Positions 5,838-12,250 are shown, counted from the stretch's first letter. The stretch is DNA of 12,250 bases from Leptospiraceae bacterium (GCA_027485405.1 JAIXRB010000120.1:1-12250); one strand, 5' to 3'. The notes: generated by a model not told the origin, from the sequence alone. A program made the numbers and translations.

Positions 5838-7156
5838 TCGCCTCTTCGGAACTGATTCTCTCGAAAAAGTAATTCTAGAGGCTTGTCTATTCGTTTTCCT
5901 GATTTCAAATCTAAACTGGATTCTAGAATAACAGCCGAATGTGGGTAGTTTGCTTTCATGTCTTTCACTTTCTCTTGATACTCTAAAGGTACTCGCTCGG
6001 AATTTTTGGACATATAATCGGAAACTTCGTTTTTCAACCGAACATGAATGACTCGAAACCGGACAGATTTTGGATTAGAATTTTTAGGGATCGTCAATTC
6101 CCATTGAAACTTTTCTCCGGCCTTGATTCGATTGTCTGACTTTTGTTTGGCTACAGGATGCCATTCCCAATCCTGTCCGATCTTAAAACTCTCTTTTTGA
6201 AAAGATTCATCCTTTTCGTTCAACCACTCCATCTCTAACCGAAGGAATCTTTCCGGATCCGCAGATGGAACAGAGTGTCCAGCATTTTCGTTTTTCAATT
6301 CGATCCAGATTTTATCATTTTTCTTTGAGATTGAAGCTAAAACTAAACCAGGTTGGTACCCATTTGGAATTTGATGCGGAAAAAGATCGAATCTCTTTGG
6401 AACTCCACCACCAACAAATCCGTGTCTGTGTGATTTACGAATTGGCTTATCTAGCTCTGGCTTTACAAAAGAGCGATTGATAGAGGGGAGATGGCAGGAA
6501 GCACAGTTTTTATTGGGATGCACAGCTTCGGCGGCTTTCATTTCGTCTCCGGTTTGAAAGTAGCAGATTAAAGTGGAGTTCAGCGTATATGTTTGGTTAT
6601 GGCAGTCATTGCATCTGTTGTTCAATCGCTCCTTGTCGATTTGAACGGGATGTGGTGGGTTTGTTCCCCCAGTTCCACCCAGAATGTAGGACTCTCCGCT
6701 CTCATCCAATTTAACATGGCAAGTAGCACAAGTTACTGCCTCTTTCTGAAGTTTAGGATCAAAGTCTGGGTTTGCAGTTTCTACTGGGCGATGCACATCT
6801 CCATTGTAAAGAGTTTTGATGATCGACTCTCTTTGGTTTTGAACAGGAATATGACAATTCAAACAAAGCCATTTAGGCGATGATTCTTTTGCAAGCTCGG
6901 ATTGAAATTGCAAATCGGAGAGAGCCTGGGAATGCGTTGAGGTCTTCCACTCAAAGTAGATTTCGGTATGGCATCTGCCACAGTTCTCAGCCGATATACT
7001 TCCTATCCCCTTTACTTTGGGAAGTTGGGGAACCACATCTGCCCAGGGCAAACCCGGAAAAACATCAGTTATCGGGATTTCTCGGAACTGATACACCATG
7101 GCAAGAAAACAACCAAAGGTAAGAGCTAAGAAACCAAGACCTAATTTCTTTTTCAT
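5834..7156 (-). CDS. Exported pentaheme c-type cytochrome (cytochrome c554/ExtKL-like)
   Basis: The protein has 440 residues. MKKKLGLGFLALTFGCFLAMVY is a signal peptide or N-terminal anchor, so it acts in the periplasm. Five CxxCH heme sites are visible: CGRCH (59-63), CLNCH (98-102), CATCH (143-147), CNDCH (182-186) and CASCH (218-222). Many additional His residues can serve as axial ligands. The segment from about residue 265 has no heme sites and is strand-rich. It contains AGHSVPSADPERFLRLEMEW (292-311), a GH..P..D.ER pattern I associate with C-terminal domains of multiheme cytochromes. Cys198 is the only mature-region cysteine outside a heme site. The start overlaps the rhodanese stop in ATGA, and the stop overlaps the GT2 start likewise. 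An electron-transfer role is sure; ExtKL relatedness is inferred. Confidence 0.9.
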   Translation of the reverse strand: MKKKLGLGFLALTFGCFLAMVYQFREIPITDVFPGLPWADVVPQLPKVKGIGSISAENCGRCHTEIYFEWKTSTHSQALSDLQFQSELAKESSPKWLCLNCHIPVQNQRESIIKTLYNGDVHRPVETANPDFDPKLQKEAVTCATCHVKLDESGESYILGGTGGTNPPHPVQIDKERLNNRCNDCHNQTYTLNSTLICYFQTGDEMKAAEAVHPNKNCASCHLPSINRSFVKPELDKPIRKSHRHGFVGGGVPKRFDLFPHQIPNGYQPGLVLASISKKNDKIWIELKNENAGHSVPSADPERFLRLEMEWLNEKDESFQKESFKIGQDWEWHPVAKQKSDNRIKAGEKFQWELTIPKNSNPKSVRFRVIHVRLKNEVSDYMSKNSERVPLEYQEKVKDMKANYPHSAVILESSLDLKSGKRIDKPLELLFRENQFRRGE

Positions 7157-8064
7157 TTTACAGCTAACGGATATTGCTTAGAGTCACTGGCTGACCATTC
7201 CCACATGGAGCCAGAATAGTTTTTAGAATCCAATCCATAGGAGACAAGCAAAGCTGTGCTAAAAGCAGATCGAACTCCCCCAGTGCAGTAACTGACAATG
7301 GTCTTTTTATTCGAACTGGCAAGGGATAGCATCCCTAAAATCTCGTCCTTAGACTTGAAGAAACCGGAAGGCTGAACAAAAGATTTGAAATAGATCCATT
7401 TAGCACCTGGAATATGTCCTCCCCTTCTCTCACCGTAAGGAGTTTCTCCTTTGAATTCTCTTTCTTCTCGAACATCTAAAACAATTTGTTCGTCTGGATT
7501 TATTTTTTCTTTTTCTATGTTAACGTTTGAAAGTGTATCGTTTGTTCTGAGATCGAAAGCAGATTTTTGTAAGAATGCCGCATCAATTGAATTGAGAGCT
7601 GACTTTTCTTTGGAAACTTCAAGAAATGAGCGAGCCCCACCGTCCACTAAATAGCTTGTTTTGTGTCCAAGGGCTCGCAGACTCCAAACAATTCTACCCT
7701 CTTCTCCCCAACCTTTCAACGGATCTCCTAGAACGATAATTGGCTTATTCAAATCGATGCCTTGCGATTCCATCTTTTTCAAGAGTAACTTTCGAACGAG
7801 AAGTTTCCCTTGGTTGGGTTCTTTGGATTCGCTCCAGTCCTCCCAGGAAACTACTTTTGCCCCTGAAACCAAAGGAAGAAACCGAGTCGTCATGTCCCGA
7901 GCATCTAAAAGTTGCCCGCCACTTCCAAGGATAGCATGAGCTTGCGAGGCTGAAACAATCCAGGATGTACGCAAATCCCATTCTTTGCGAAGAGGAGATG
8001 CCGAAAGGGACTGAACCCCAAGACTGAATAGCCCAAAGATTGCGATAGAAACAAATTGATTCAT
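7153..8064 (-). CDS. Periplasmic tandem-rhodanese sulfurtransferase
   Basis: This 303-residue protein has a signal peptide (MNQFVSIAIFGLFSLGVQSLSA) and two rhodanese domains. The N-terminal domain (about 35-150) keeps the fold (LLDARD, LRALGHKTSYLVDGG), but its active-site position reads VLGDP with no Cys and is inactive. The C-terminal domain (about 190-300) has VLDVREEREF, GGHIPGA and a catalytic loop CTGGVR with Cys260, followed by GSMWEWS. This matches thiosulfate/3-mercaptopyruvate sulfurtransferases, which move a sulfane sulfur to a thiol or cyanide acceptor. The catalytic Cys may also handle selenium or tellurium species. It is first in the five-gene minus-strand operon, four-base-coupled to the pentaheme cytochrome. 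The ATG follows AAAGAAAA, a weak ribosome site. Confidence 0.9.
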   Translation of the reverse strand: MNQFVSIAIFGLFSLGVQSLSASPLRKEWDLRTSWIVSASQAHAILGSGGQLLDARDMTTRFLPLVSGAKVVSWEDWSESKEPNQGKLLVRKLLLKKMESQGIDLNKPIIVLGDPLKGWGEEGRIVWSLRALGHKTSYLVDGGARSFLEVSKEKSALNSIDAAFLQKSAFDLRTNDTLSNVNIEKEKINPDEQIVLDVREEREFKGETPYGERRGGHIPGAKWIYFKSFVQPSGFFKSKDEILGMLSLASSNKKTIVSYCTGGVRSAFSTALLVSYGLDSKNYSGSMWEWSASDSKQYPLAVK

Positions 8065-8069
8065 TTTTC

Positions 8070-8085
8070 TTTAGACGTCGCTAAA
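8070..8085. repeat. Small inverted repeat TTTAG-N6-CTAAA beside the rhodanese start
   Basis: Five-base arms TTTAG and CTAAA flank ACGTCG, six bases upstream of the rhodanese start codon on the minus strand. This placement would suit an operator, but the arms are short and chance cannot be excluded. Confidence 0.25.
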
Positions 8086-8129
8086 ACAAACTTTTCATCT
8101 GCAATTGCGAATTAAATCTGGATTTTACG

Positions 8130-8150
8130 GACGGCGTACCCGTCTATACT
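8130..8150 (+). promoter_or_regulatory. Inverted repeat abutting a -10-like TATACT, upstream of DUF4395 gene
   Basis: GACGG (8130-8134) and CCGTC (8140-8144) form an inverted repeat with a five-base centre, immediately followed by TATACT (8145-8150), one mismatch from the -10 consensus. A repeat in the would-be promoter spacer is a common operator layout. No convincing -35 is seen. If TATACT were used, the transcript would start after the Shine-Dalgarno, so the promoter reading is weak; the repeat itself is directly seen. Confidence 0.35.
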
Positions 8151-8152
8151 GT

Positions 8153-8157
8153 AGAGG
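8153..8157 (+). promoter_or_regulatory. Shine-Dalgarno AGAGG for DUF4395 gene
   Basis: AGAGG lies five bases before the ATG at 8163 and supports that start. Confidence 0.6.
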
Positions 8158-8162
8158 CTTCT

Positions 8163-8651
8163 ATGAAACTTGGTTTTTATCCAGATGTTGTAAACGAAAA
8201 CGCCACCCGAATCGTGGCTCTAACTGTCATCTTGCTTGGATTGGTATCCGTCTTCATTCCAAATTGGATTAGTTTGGGAATCCTTTTGTTTGGATTTGTG
8301 GCTCGAGTGACTTACGGTCCAAAATTTGAGCCTTTCGCCTGGATCACAGCACATTGGGTTGTCCCAAAACTAGGTGTCCCCTTCGTGCCTACGGCTGGAC
8401 CGCCTAAGAGATTCGCACAGCTCATTGGTCTATTTTTTGCCTCCGCATCCATTGCTTTGTTTTACTTGGACATTTCCGTCGCCTATACGGCTGTGCTCGG
8501 TACTTTGGTATTCTTTGCTTCTTTAGAAGCCTTTCTGGGGTTTTGCGCTGGTTGTTTCGCTTTTCGGTTATTAATGAAGGCAGGTTTGATTCCAGAGGAA
8601 GTCTGCGAGAAATGCAATAACCTAAATTTTGACAAAGCCCCAACATCTTAA
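8163..8651 (+). CDS. DUF4395 family membrane protein
   Basis: The protein has 162 residues and about four membrane helices. VNENATRIVALTVILLGL at the N-terminus, PPKRFAQLIGLFF at 80-92, and LEAFLGFCAGCFAFRLL (121-137) are the DUF4395 signature. It carries two CxxC pairs: CAGC (128-131) at the membrane edge and CEKC (148-151) in the tail after GLIPEEV. The function is unknown. As far as I recall, members often sit next to thioredoxin- or rhodanese-like genes; here a periplasmic rhodanese diverges from it across 98 bases, which supports a thiol or sulfur-handling role. AGAGG precedes the ATG by five bases. Its last 23 bases overlap the start of the GT-C-like gene. Confidence 0.85.
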   Translation: MKLGFYPDVVNENATRIVALTVILLGLVSVFIPNWISLGILLFGFVARVTYGPKFEPFAWITAHWVVPKLGVPFVPTAGPPKRFAQLIGLFFASASIALFYLDISVAYTAVLGTLVFFASLEAFLGFCAGCFAFRLLMKAGLIPEEVCEKCNNLNFDKAPTS

Positions 8652-9798
8652 AATCTTTTTACTCATAGCCTGGGGTTTTATCCTCAGGCTTTCCTTTTCC
8701 CTTAATGGGCCGATTGCGGAAGATGATTGGGCAAGGTACTTTTGGGAAGGAAATCTTATTCTAAATGGAATCTCTCCTTACAAGTATCCACCTGAGTTTT
8801 TCTTTTCATCAACAAACTTGGACGAAAACAGCGTTGCCATTCTCTCGCAAGTCAATCACCCCGATTGGACTACAATCTATTCTCCCTTGCTTGTTTTATT
8901 TTTTAGCCTCTGCCAATGGTTAACGCCTTGGAAGAGCTTGGGGCTTTTACTTCTCTATTTGCTATGCGATGGATTCGTATTTAAAACACTTCTTAATCTA
9001 GGAGGAATGAGATCCGCACTGATCTACTGGATACATCCTGTTTTGATAAAGGAAATTTATGCAAATCTACATTTCGAATTGCTTCCACTAGCTTTTCTTT
9101 GTTTGTCTCTCTACCTTTTCTATCGGTCAGGCTTTTCCGGCCTGTTTTTGGGTTTGGCACTGCATTTGAAAATTCTCTTGATTCCAATACTTTTTCCGAT
9201 TTTGCATGGTACAAAAGCTTGGAGTAGGAAAAGAAAATTCCAATTCTGTTTCCTGGTTTGTTTTGGTTTTCTAATTCCTTTTCTTGTATTCTCTCAATTT
9301 TTTCCCGAAACGAACCTTCTTTCTTTTCTAAAAACCTATCCTTTCGCCGCATCTTTTGAGTTCAACGCTATGGGTTTTTTTATCTTGCGTTTATTTTTAG
9401 AGCCTACGGCGGCTAGGTGGATTGCTATCATCTTGTTATTATGCTTTATTTTTTCTTGGTTTTGGTTGGTTCGAAAGAAAAACTTCCAAGATTCAGAATT
9501 CATTTGGCTTTCAGGAATCCTTTTTTTTCTGTTCCTCGCCTTCTTACCTGTTTCCAATGCTTGGTATTTTCTCTTTCTCCTGCCTTTTGCTATTCTTAGT
9601 CGCAGTGTTTTCTTGCATCTCTCCGTTTGGATTCCGCAAGCGCTGTATTTAACCAAAACTCGTTTGGGAATTCCCACCGAGGGATTCTATGATCTTCCTA
9701 ACTTTGTTCCAATCTTGATTTTACTTGGCATTGGCTTTGGGTTTTTTCTCGAACGAGATCGTTGGAAGCGAATCTTGGGACCAGGTGCCCGAATTTAG
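8629..9798 (+). CDS. Second GT-C-type polytopic membrane glycosyltransferase
   Basis: This is a very hydrophobic inner-membrane protein of 389 residues with about ten or more helices. The first periplasmic loop carries EDDWARYFWEG and GISPYKYPP (31-55), the same DDW-R-x5-G...GISPY-x-Y-x-P pattern as the GT-C protein at 3771-5120. The late segment FLPVSNAWYFLFLLPF aligns with that protein's VHPWYLLPVV, although His-Pro is Asn-Ala here. It therefore looks like a diverged paralogue using a polyprenyl-phosphate sugar donor. The start must be TTG at 8629 (or ATT at 8626): a stop lies at 8623-8625, and no ATG, GTG or other TTG precedes the DDW motif. No Shine-Dalgarno is present, so coupling to the DUF4395 gene, which it overlaps, is likely. 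Confidence 0.8.
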   Translation: MTKPQHLKIFLLIAWGFILRLSFSLNGPIAEDDWARYFWEGNLILNGISPYKYPPEFFFSSTNLDENSVAILSQVNHPDWTTIYSPLLVLFFSLCQWLTPWKSLGLLLLYLLCDGFVFKTLLNLGGMRSALIYWIHPVLIKEIYANLHFELLPLAFLCLSLYLFYRSGFSGLFLGLALHLKILLIPILFPILHGTKAWSRKRKFQFCFLVCFGFLIPFLVFSQFFPETNLLSFLKTYPFAASFEFNAMGFFILRLFLEPTAARWIAIILLLCFIFSWFWLVRKKNFQDSEFIWLSGILFFLFLAFLPVSNAWYFLFLLPFAILSRSVFLHLSVWIPQALYLTKTRLGIPTEGFYDLPNFVPILILLGIGFGFFLERDRWKRILGPGARI

Positions 9799-9803
9799 CC
9801 AAC

Positions 9804-9869
9804 TTCCATTTTTTCCAATTTATTAAACTTTTCATCCTTGATAACAGAACTTACTTCAAAAAAATGGAA
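9804..9869. repeat. Perfect 11-base inverted repeat around the leader of the small periplasmic gene
   Basis: TTCCATTTTTT (9804-9814) and AAAAAATGGAA (9859-9869) are exact reverse complements with a 44-base loop. It starts just after the GT-C stop and ends 18 bases before the ATG at 9888. The arms are A/T-rich, so it may be a weak attenuator or transcript stem, or chance. Confidence 0.5.
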
Positions 9870-9877
9870 TTTAGTCT

Positions 9878-9881
9878 GGAG
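9878..9881 (+). promoter_or_regulatory. Shine-Dalgarno GGAG deciding the start of the small periplasmic gene
   Basis: GGAG is six bases ahead of the ATG at 9888. This selects 9888 over the in-frame ATG at 9864 and over longer upstream readings, and it puts the signal peptide at the very N-terminus. Confidence 0.7.
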
Positions 9882-9887
9882 AAACCT

Positions 9888-10247
9888 ATGAAGCAAACCT
9901 CAATCGTTCTGATTTCTTTCTTTTTTTTGTCTTTTTACACCCCAATCCTTCTAGGTTCTGGCGGATTCAGTGGAGGAGGCGTTGCTCAGATTCCACAGGG
10001 AAAAGACCGAGAAAAATTCCATCTAGGCAAAGCAATTTACAACCAAGAGGTAGAACCAGGAACTCTTGATAAATCCAAGGAAGTGGAACAATCAGAGAGG
10101 CTGGATTACTTGCAAGGGGCAATTCCCAACTCTGAAAAGAAAAGAGTCAACTTACCTGATTTAGCTGGAAAGTTATCGAAAGATCAGCTGGAAGCTCTGG
10201 AATACTATGTTAGTATACGTTTCAATGTCAAACTAAACGATAAATAG
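9888..10247 (+). CDS. Small cysteine-free periplasmic protein, ExtJ-like (inferred)
   Basis: The protein has 119 residues. MKQTSIVLISFFFLSFYTPILLG is a signal peptide, and the mature part starts with a Gly-rich SGGFSGGG. KFHLGKAIYNQEV (44-56) and VNLPDLAGKLSKDQLEALEYYVSIRF (87-112) look like the first and last helices of a mono-heme cytochrome c domain. However, there is no CxxCH and indeed no cysteine at all. The same layout is what I recall for ExtJ, the small periplasmic protein of the Geobacter ext cluster. It lies 24 bases before the beta-barrel gene and upstream of a rhodanese lipoprotein, as expected for such a cluster. GGAG at 9878 fixes the start. Exported small protein: confident. 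ExtJ-like: moderate, since no alignment was possible. Confidence 0.75.
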   Translation: MKQTSIVLISFFFLSFYTPILLGSGGFSGGGVAQIPQGKDREKFHLGKAIYNQEVEPGTLDKSKEVEQSERLDYLQGAIPNSEKKRVNLPDLAGKLSKDQLEALEYYVSIRFNVKLNDK

Positions 10248-10271
10248 TCTTTTTGTATTGTTTTTAACTAT

Positions 10272-11231
10272 ATGAAATCCAAACTTTTAATTCTTTTTGT
10301 TTCTATTCTATCGTTTCAACCTTTGCTTAGCCAACAAGCATGGTCGCCTTACCAAAGGCAACTTTGGTTCAGACCTGTCATCACTCATGCAGAATACAAT
10401 AGCGCCTTTCTAGCTAATTCCACTGCAAAATATGATGACAATGTTCGAATTACTACTGGAAACCTTGCTCTTGAATATGGAATTACGGATCGATTGACTG
10501 TAGATTTCACAGCCGGATTTGGAAAACTAGGACGGCATCGAATTTTCAATCCAAACAATTTTTGGAGAACAGCTGTCAATGAAGCTCCCGACAAATACGG
10601 GTTTTTGGATACAAGAGCAGGCATTCGATACAAGTTGATAGATGAATTTGACTCCAATTACAAATGGATGCCCACTTTATCTCTTCGAGTCGGGGGAATC
10701 AAAAAAGGGGACTATGACAGAAATCCGCAAGCATTGGGAGACGGTGCTAGCGGTGGAGAAATCAATTTATACCTCGCAAAGGATTTCAATTTCTTTGGTA
10801 TGGGAACCTTAGGCGAATTAGCCTATAGAGAAAGGGAAAAACCAGTTCCGAATGATATTATTTACTATGGTGCTCTTTACAAACGATTCTTTGAATCTGT
10901 ATTCCTTACATTTGGAGGTAGAGGCCAACAAGGGCAAGGTGGTACTTCCTATTTTGATCCGAGGCAAGCACCTCCTTACAACCTTTATGACTTGAAGCCT
11001 ATCAATGACCAATTCCAGGTCGGGGGTATCAATCTTTTGGACTGGTACATCCGTGACAATAGACCGCCTTGGGGACGGAAGGAGAATTTTGTGAATCTAG
11101 AAATTGGTCTAGGTTTTATGGATGGTTCTGGGAATTTTTATAACTTTTTCTATTCGGAAACCCTTGCAGGTTACAATACCGCAAAACTCCAAACAGTGGG
11201 TTTCTTAGTAAACATGCCGTTTAATTTATAG
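10272..11231 (+). CDS. Outer-membrane beta-barrel (porin-like, ExtI position)
   Basis: The protein has 319 residues. MKSKLLILFVSILSFQPLLSQ is a signal peptide. The mature protein has alternating strands with many aromatic residues (for example LALEYGITDRLTVDFTAGFG, GFLDTRAGIRYKL, WMPTLSLRVGG, FVNLEIGLGFM) and ends in a strand, LQTVGFLVNMPFNL. This is typical of an outer-membrane barrel. A long Gly/Gln/Pro-rich stretch with RGQQGQGGTSYFDPRQAPPYN (about 217-237) looks like an extracellular or plug loop. Its place between the small periplasmic gene and the rhodanese lipoprotein matches ExtI, a porin-like channel, but ExtI is larger (about 21 predicted strands) and I cannot show homology. No Shine-Dalgarno is evident before the ATG at 10272; the gap to the upstream gene is 24 bases. 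Confidence 0.8.
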   Translation: MKSKLLILFVSILSFQPLLSQQAWSPYQRQLWFRPVITHAEYNSAFLANSTAKYDDNVRITTGNLALEYGITDRLTVDFTAGFGKLGRHRIFNPNNFWRTAVNEAPDKYGFLDTRAGIRYKLIDEFDSNYKWMPTLSLRVGGIKKGDYDRNPQALGDGASGGEINLYLAKDFNFFGMGTLGELAYREREKPVPNDIIYYGALYKRFFESVFLTFGGRGQQGQGGTSYFDPRQAPPYNLYDLKPINDQFQVGGINLLDWYIRDNRPPWGRKENFVNLEIGLGFMDGSGNFYNFFYSETLAGYNTAKLQTVGFLVNMPFNL

Positions 11232-11234
11232 GAG
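11230..11234 (+). promoter_or_regulatory. Shine-Dalgarno AGGAG for the rhodanese lipoprotein gene
   Basis: AGGAG overlaps the TAG stop of the beta-barrel gene and lies seven bases before the ATG at 11242. It supports co-transcription of the two genes. Confidence 0.75.
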
Positions 11235-11241
11235 AATATAG

Positions 11242-12250
11242 ATGAAAAAATTGACATTTCAAAATTCGCGTCTGGTTTTCACTTTTGCTTTCTTGTTTCT
11301 TTCCGTTTTCCAGTGCAGGCAAAGCCCGCCGGATTATATTTTTCTGGCGCCTGCTTTAAAACAAAGCTTACTCCCTTTTTTGTTTAGAGTAAACACAGCA
11401 GATTCGTTAGCAGTAGCATCGAGTGCCGATTACAATGACAATAGAAATGGACTAGTGACTGGAAGAACCCTATCTAGTCTAGCTACGAATTGGAACACTC
11501 AGAAACCTGCGGGAATTACTGGAAAGCTCATCATTCTGCAAATCCAAGCTGGACAAGCTTCTGGAAAGTACGTCCCGACTAATACTTCTACCGGAGTTTA
11601 CAGCTATCTAGTCAATCCACCAAGCTCCGCAACCGAGTCCTCTATCTTTGGTCAAACAAGAAACAATGGGTTAGTGGATACCGAAACCATGGTTCCAACT
11701 TTGACAGTTCTCGAAGCTTTCTTGTCCTCTTTTGGGATCAACCCCAACCAAGACCTTGTTATCTTGGCTATGGATAGCACATCGGCGACCAATTTCTTTC
11801 AAGTTTTTCGAGCCTACTATGCCTTGCGATATTGGGGAATGGAACGAAGAAACATAGCCATTTTAAATGGTTCAATTGACCAGCTCCAAACTTTAGGTGA
11901 AGTTTTTACAGTATCAGCTCGAAATACAGCAGTTCGCCAAGATTTTGTTACAATTCGAAATGCTTACAATGATAACACAATTTTGCAAGCGACTTTTGCA
12001 GATGTGATCCATGCAGTCCGGGGAGGAATCTCAACTCTGGAAAAAGTGTCACCTGTTCCTTCTAATGGAGTGGTGCTTTGGGATTTACGGTCTAGTTCCG
12101 AAACCACTCCTTCCTCACCTAATCCAGGTCAAACTCCAATATTAACTAGAACCTGTACGGCGGGCGCTGGAAATTGCAGGACACCGATTGACGGATCCAT
12201 ACGGAGCGCCGTATTGTTTTCCTGGAATGGGACAACTGGCGGTGGCTTTA
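11242..12250 (+). CDS. Rhodanese-like lipoprotein (ExtH-like), 3' end beyond window
   Basis: The first 336 residues are visible and the frame is open to the window end. The N-terminus MKKLTFQNSRLVFTFAFLFL leads to Cys25 (LSVFQC), a relaxed spirochaetal-type lipobox, so it is probably a lipoprotein. Residues about 70-215 form a first rhodanese-like domain: LVTGRTLSSL, DLVILAMDSTSATNFFQVFRA, ALRYWGM and IAILNGSIDQL. Its active-site position holds no Cys and is inactive, as is usual for tandem rhodaneses. A second domain begins at GVVLWDLRSSSE (276-287); its catalytic loop must lie past the edge. An insert there carries two cysteines, CTAGAGNC (305-312). It is coupled to the beta-barrel gene with an 11-base offset. 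The Geobacter ExtH is also a rhodanese-like lipoprotein. Confidence 0.8.
   Translation, partial: MKKLTFQNSRLVFTFAFLFLSVFQCRQSPPDYIFLAPALKQSLLPFLFRVNTADSLAVASSADYNDNRNGLVTGRTLSSLATNWNTQKPAGITGKLIILQIQAGQASGKYVPTNTSTGVYSYLVNPPSSATESSIFGQTRNNGLVDTETMVPTLTVLEAFLSSFGINPNQDLVILAMDSTSATNFFQVFRAYYALRYWGMERRNIAILNGSIDQLQTLGEVFTVSARNTAVRQDFVTIRNAYNDNTILQATFADVIHAVRGGISTLEKVSPVPSNGVVLWDLRSSSETTPSSPNPGQTPILTRTCTAGAGNCRTPIDGSIRSAVLFSWNGTTGGGF

Noticed and set aside
8993..9677. Long minus-strand frames opposite the second GT-C gene
   Set aside because: They are highly charged, Lys/Arg-rich antisense shadows of a T-rich hydrophobic coding region and have no recognisable motif.
9762..9887. N-terminal extension of the small periplasmic protein from upstream starts
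   Set aside because: It overlaps the GT-C gene, gives a non-signal-like N-terminus, and the GGAG-spaced ATG at 9888 places a good signal peptide first.

Overview
The window looks like the chromosome of a spirochaete, most probably a saprophytic-type Leptospira. This rests on moderate-to-low GC by eye, many exported beta-barrel, OmpA-like and lipoprotein genes, a relaxed lipobox, frequent TTG starts, and densely packed ATGA-coupled genes. The genus is inferred; there is no rRNA or marker gene here. Sixteen protein genes fill almost the whole window. No gap exceeds about 100 bases, and I see no tRNA, rRNA, CRISPR array, insertion sequence or prophage gene.

Left part (1-3235). A truncated AGCS-type amino acid/sodium symporter (minus) diverges from a predicted outer-membrane beta-barrel gene (plus). 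Four small plus-strand genes follow: an unknown 79-residue protein coupled by ATGA to an ArsC/Spx-like thioredoxin-fold protein, an SRPBCC lipid-binding-fold protein, and an OmpA-C-like exported protein lacking the usual peptidoglycan-contacting Asp.

Central minus-strand operon (8064 down to 3224). Five genes overlap or nearly touch. In transcription order they are a periplasmic tandem rhodanese, an exported pentaheme c-type cytochrome, a DPM1-like GT2 glycosyltransferase, a GT-C-like polytopic membrane glycosyltransferase, and a TIGR04282/DUF2064 nucleotide-sugar-transferase-like protein.

Divergent plus-strand unit (8163 to past the right edge). A DUF4395 membrane protein overlaps a second GT-C-like protein that shares the motif set of the first. 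Three envelope genes follow: a small cysteine-free exported protein, a beta-barrel outer-membrane protein, and a rhodanese-like lipoprotein cut off by the window end.

The most interesting reading is that the rhodanese lipoprotein, beta-barrel, small periplasmic protein and pentaheme cytochrome together resemble the parts list of the Geobacter ExtHIJKL cluster, which is linked to electron transfer and selenite/tellurite reduction. Here the set is split into two divergent units and interleaved with a second periplasmic sulfurtransferase, DUF4395 and a polyprenol-linked glycosylation set. The match rests on recalled family architecture and gene content, not on an alignment. A plausible joint role is periplasmic chalcogen (sulfur, selenium or tellurium) redox chemistry coupled to an outer-membrane channel. 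What the glycosyltransferases contribute is open.
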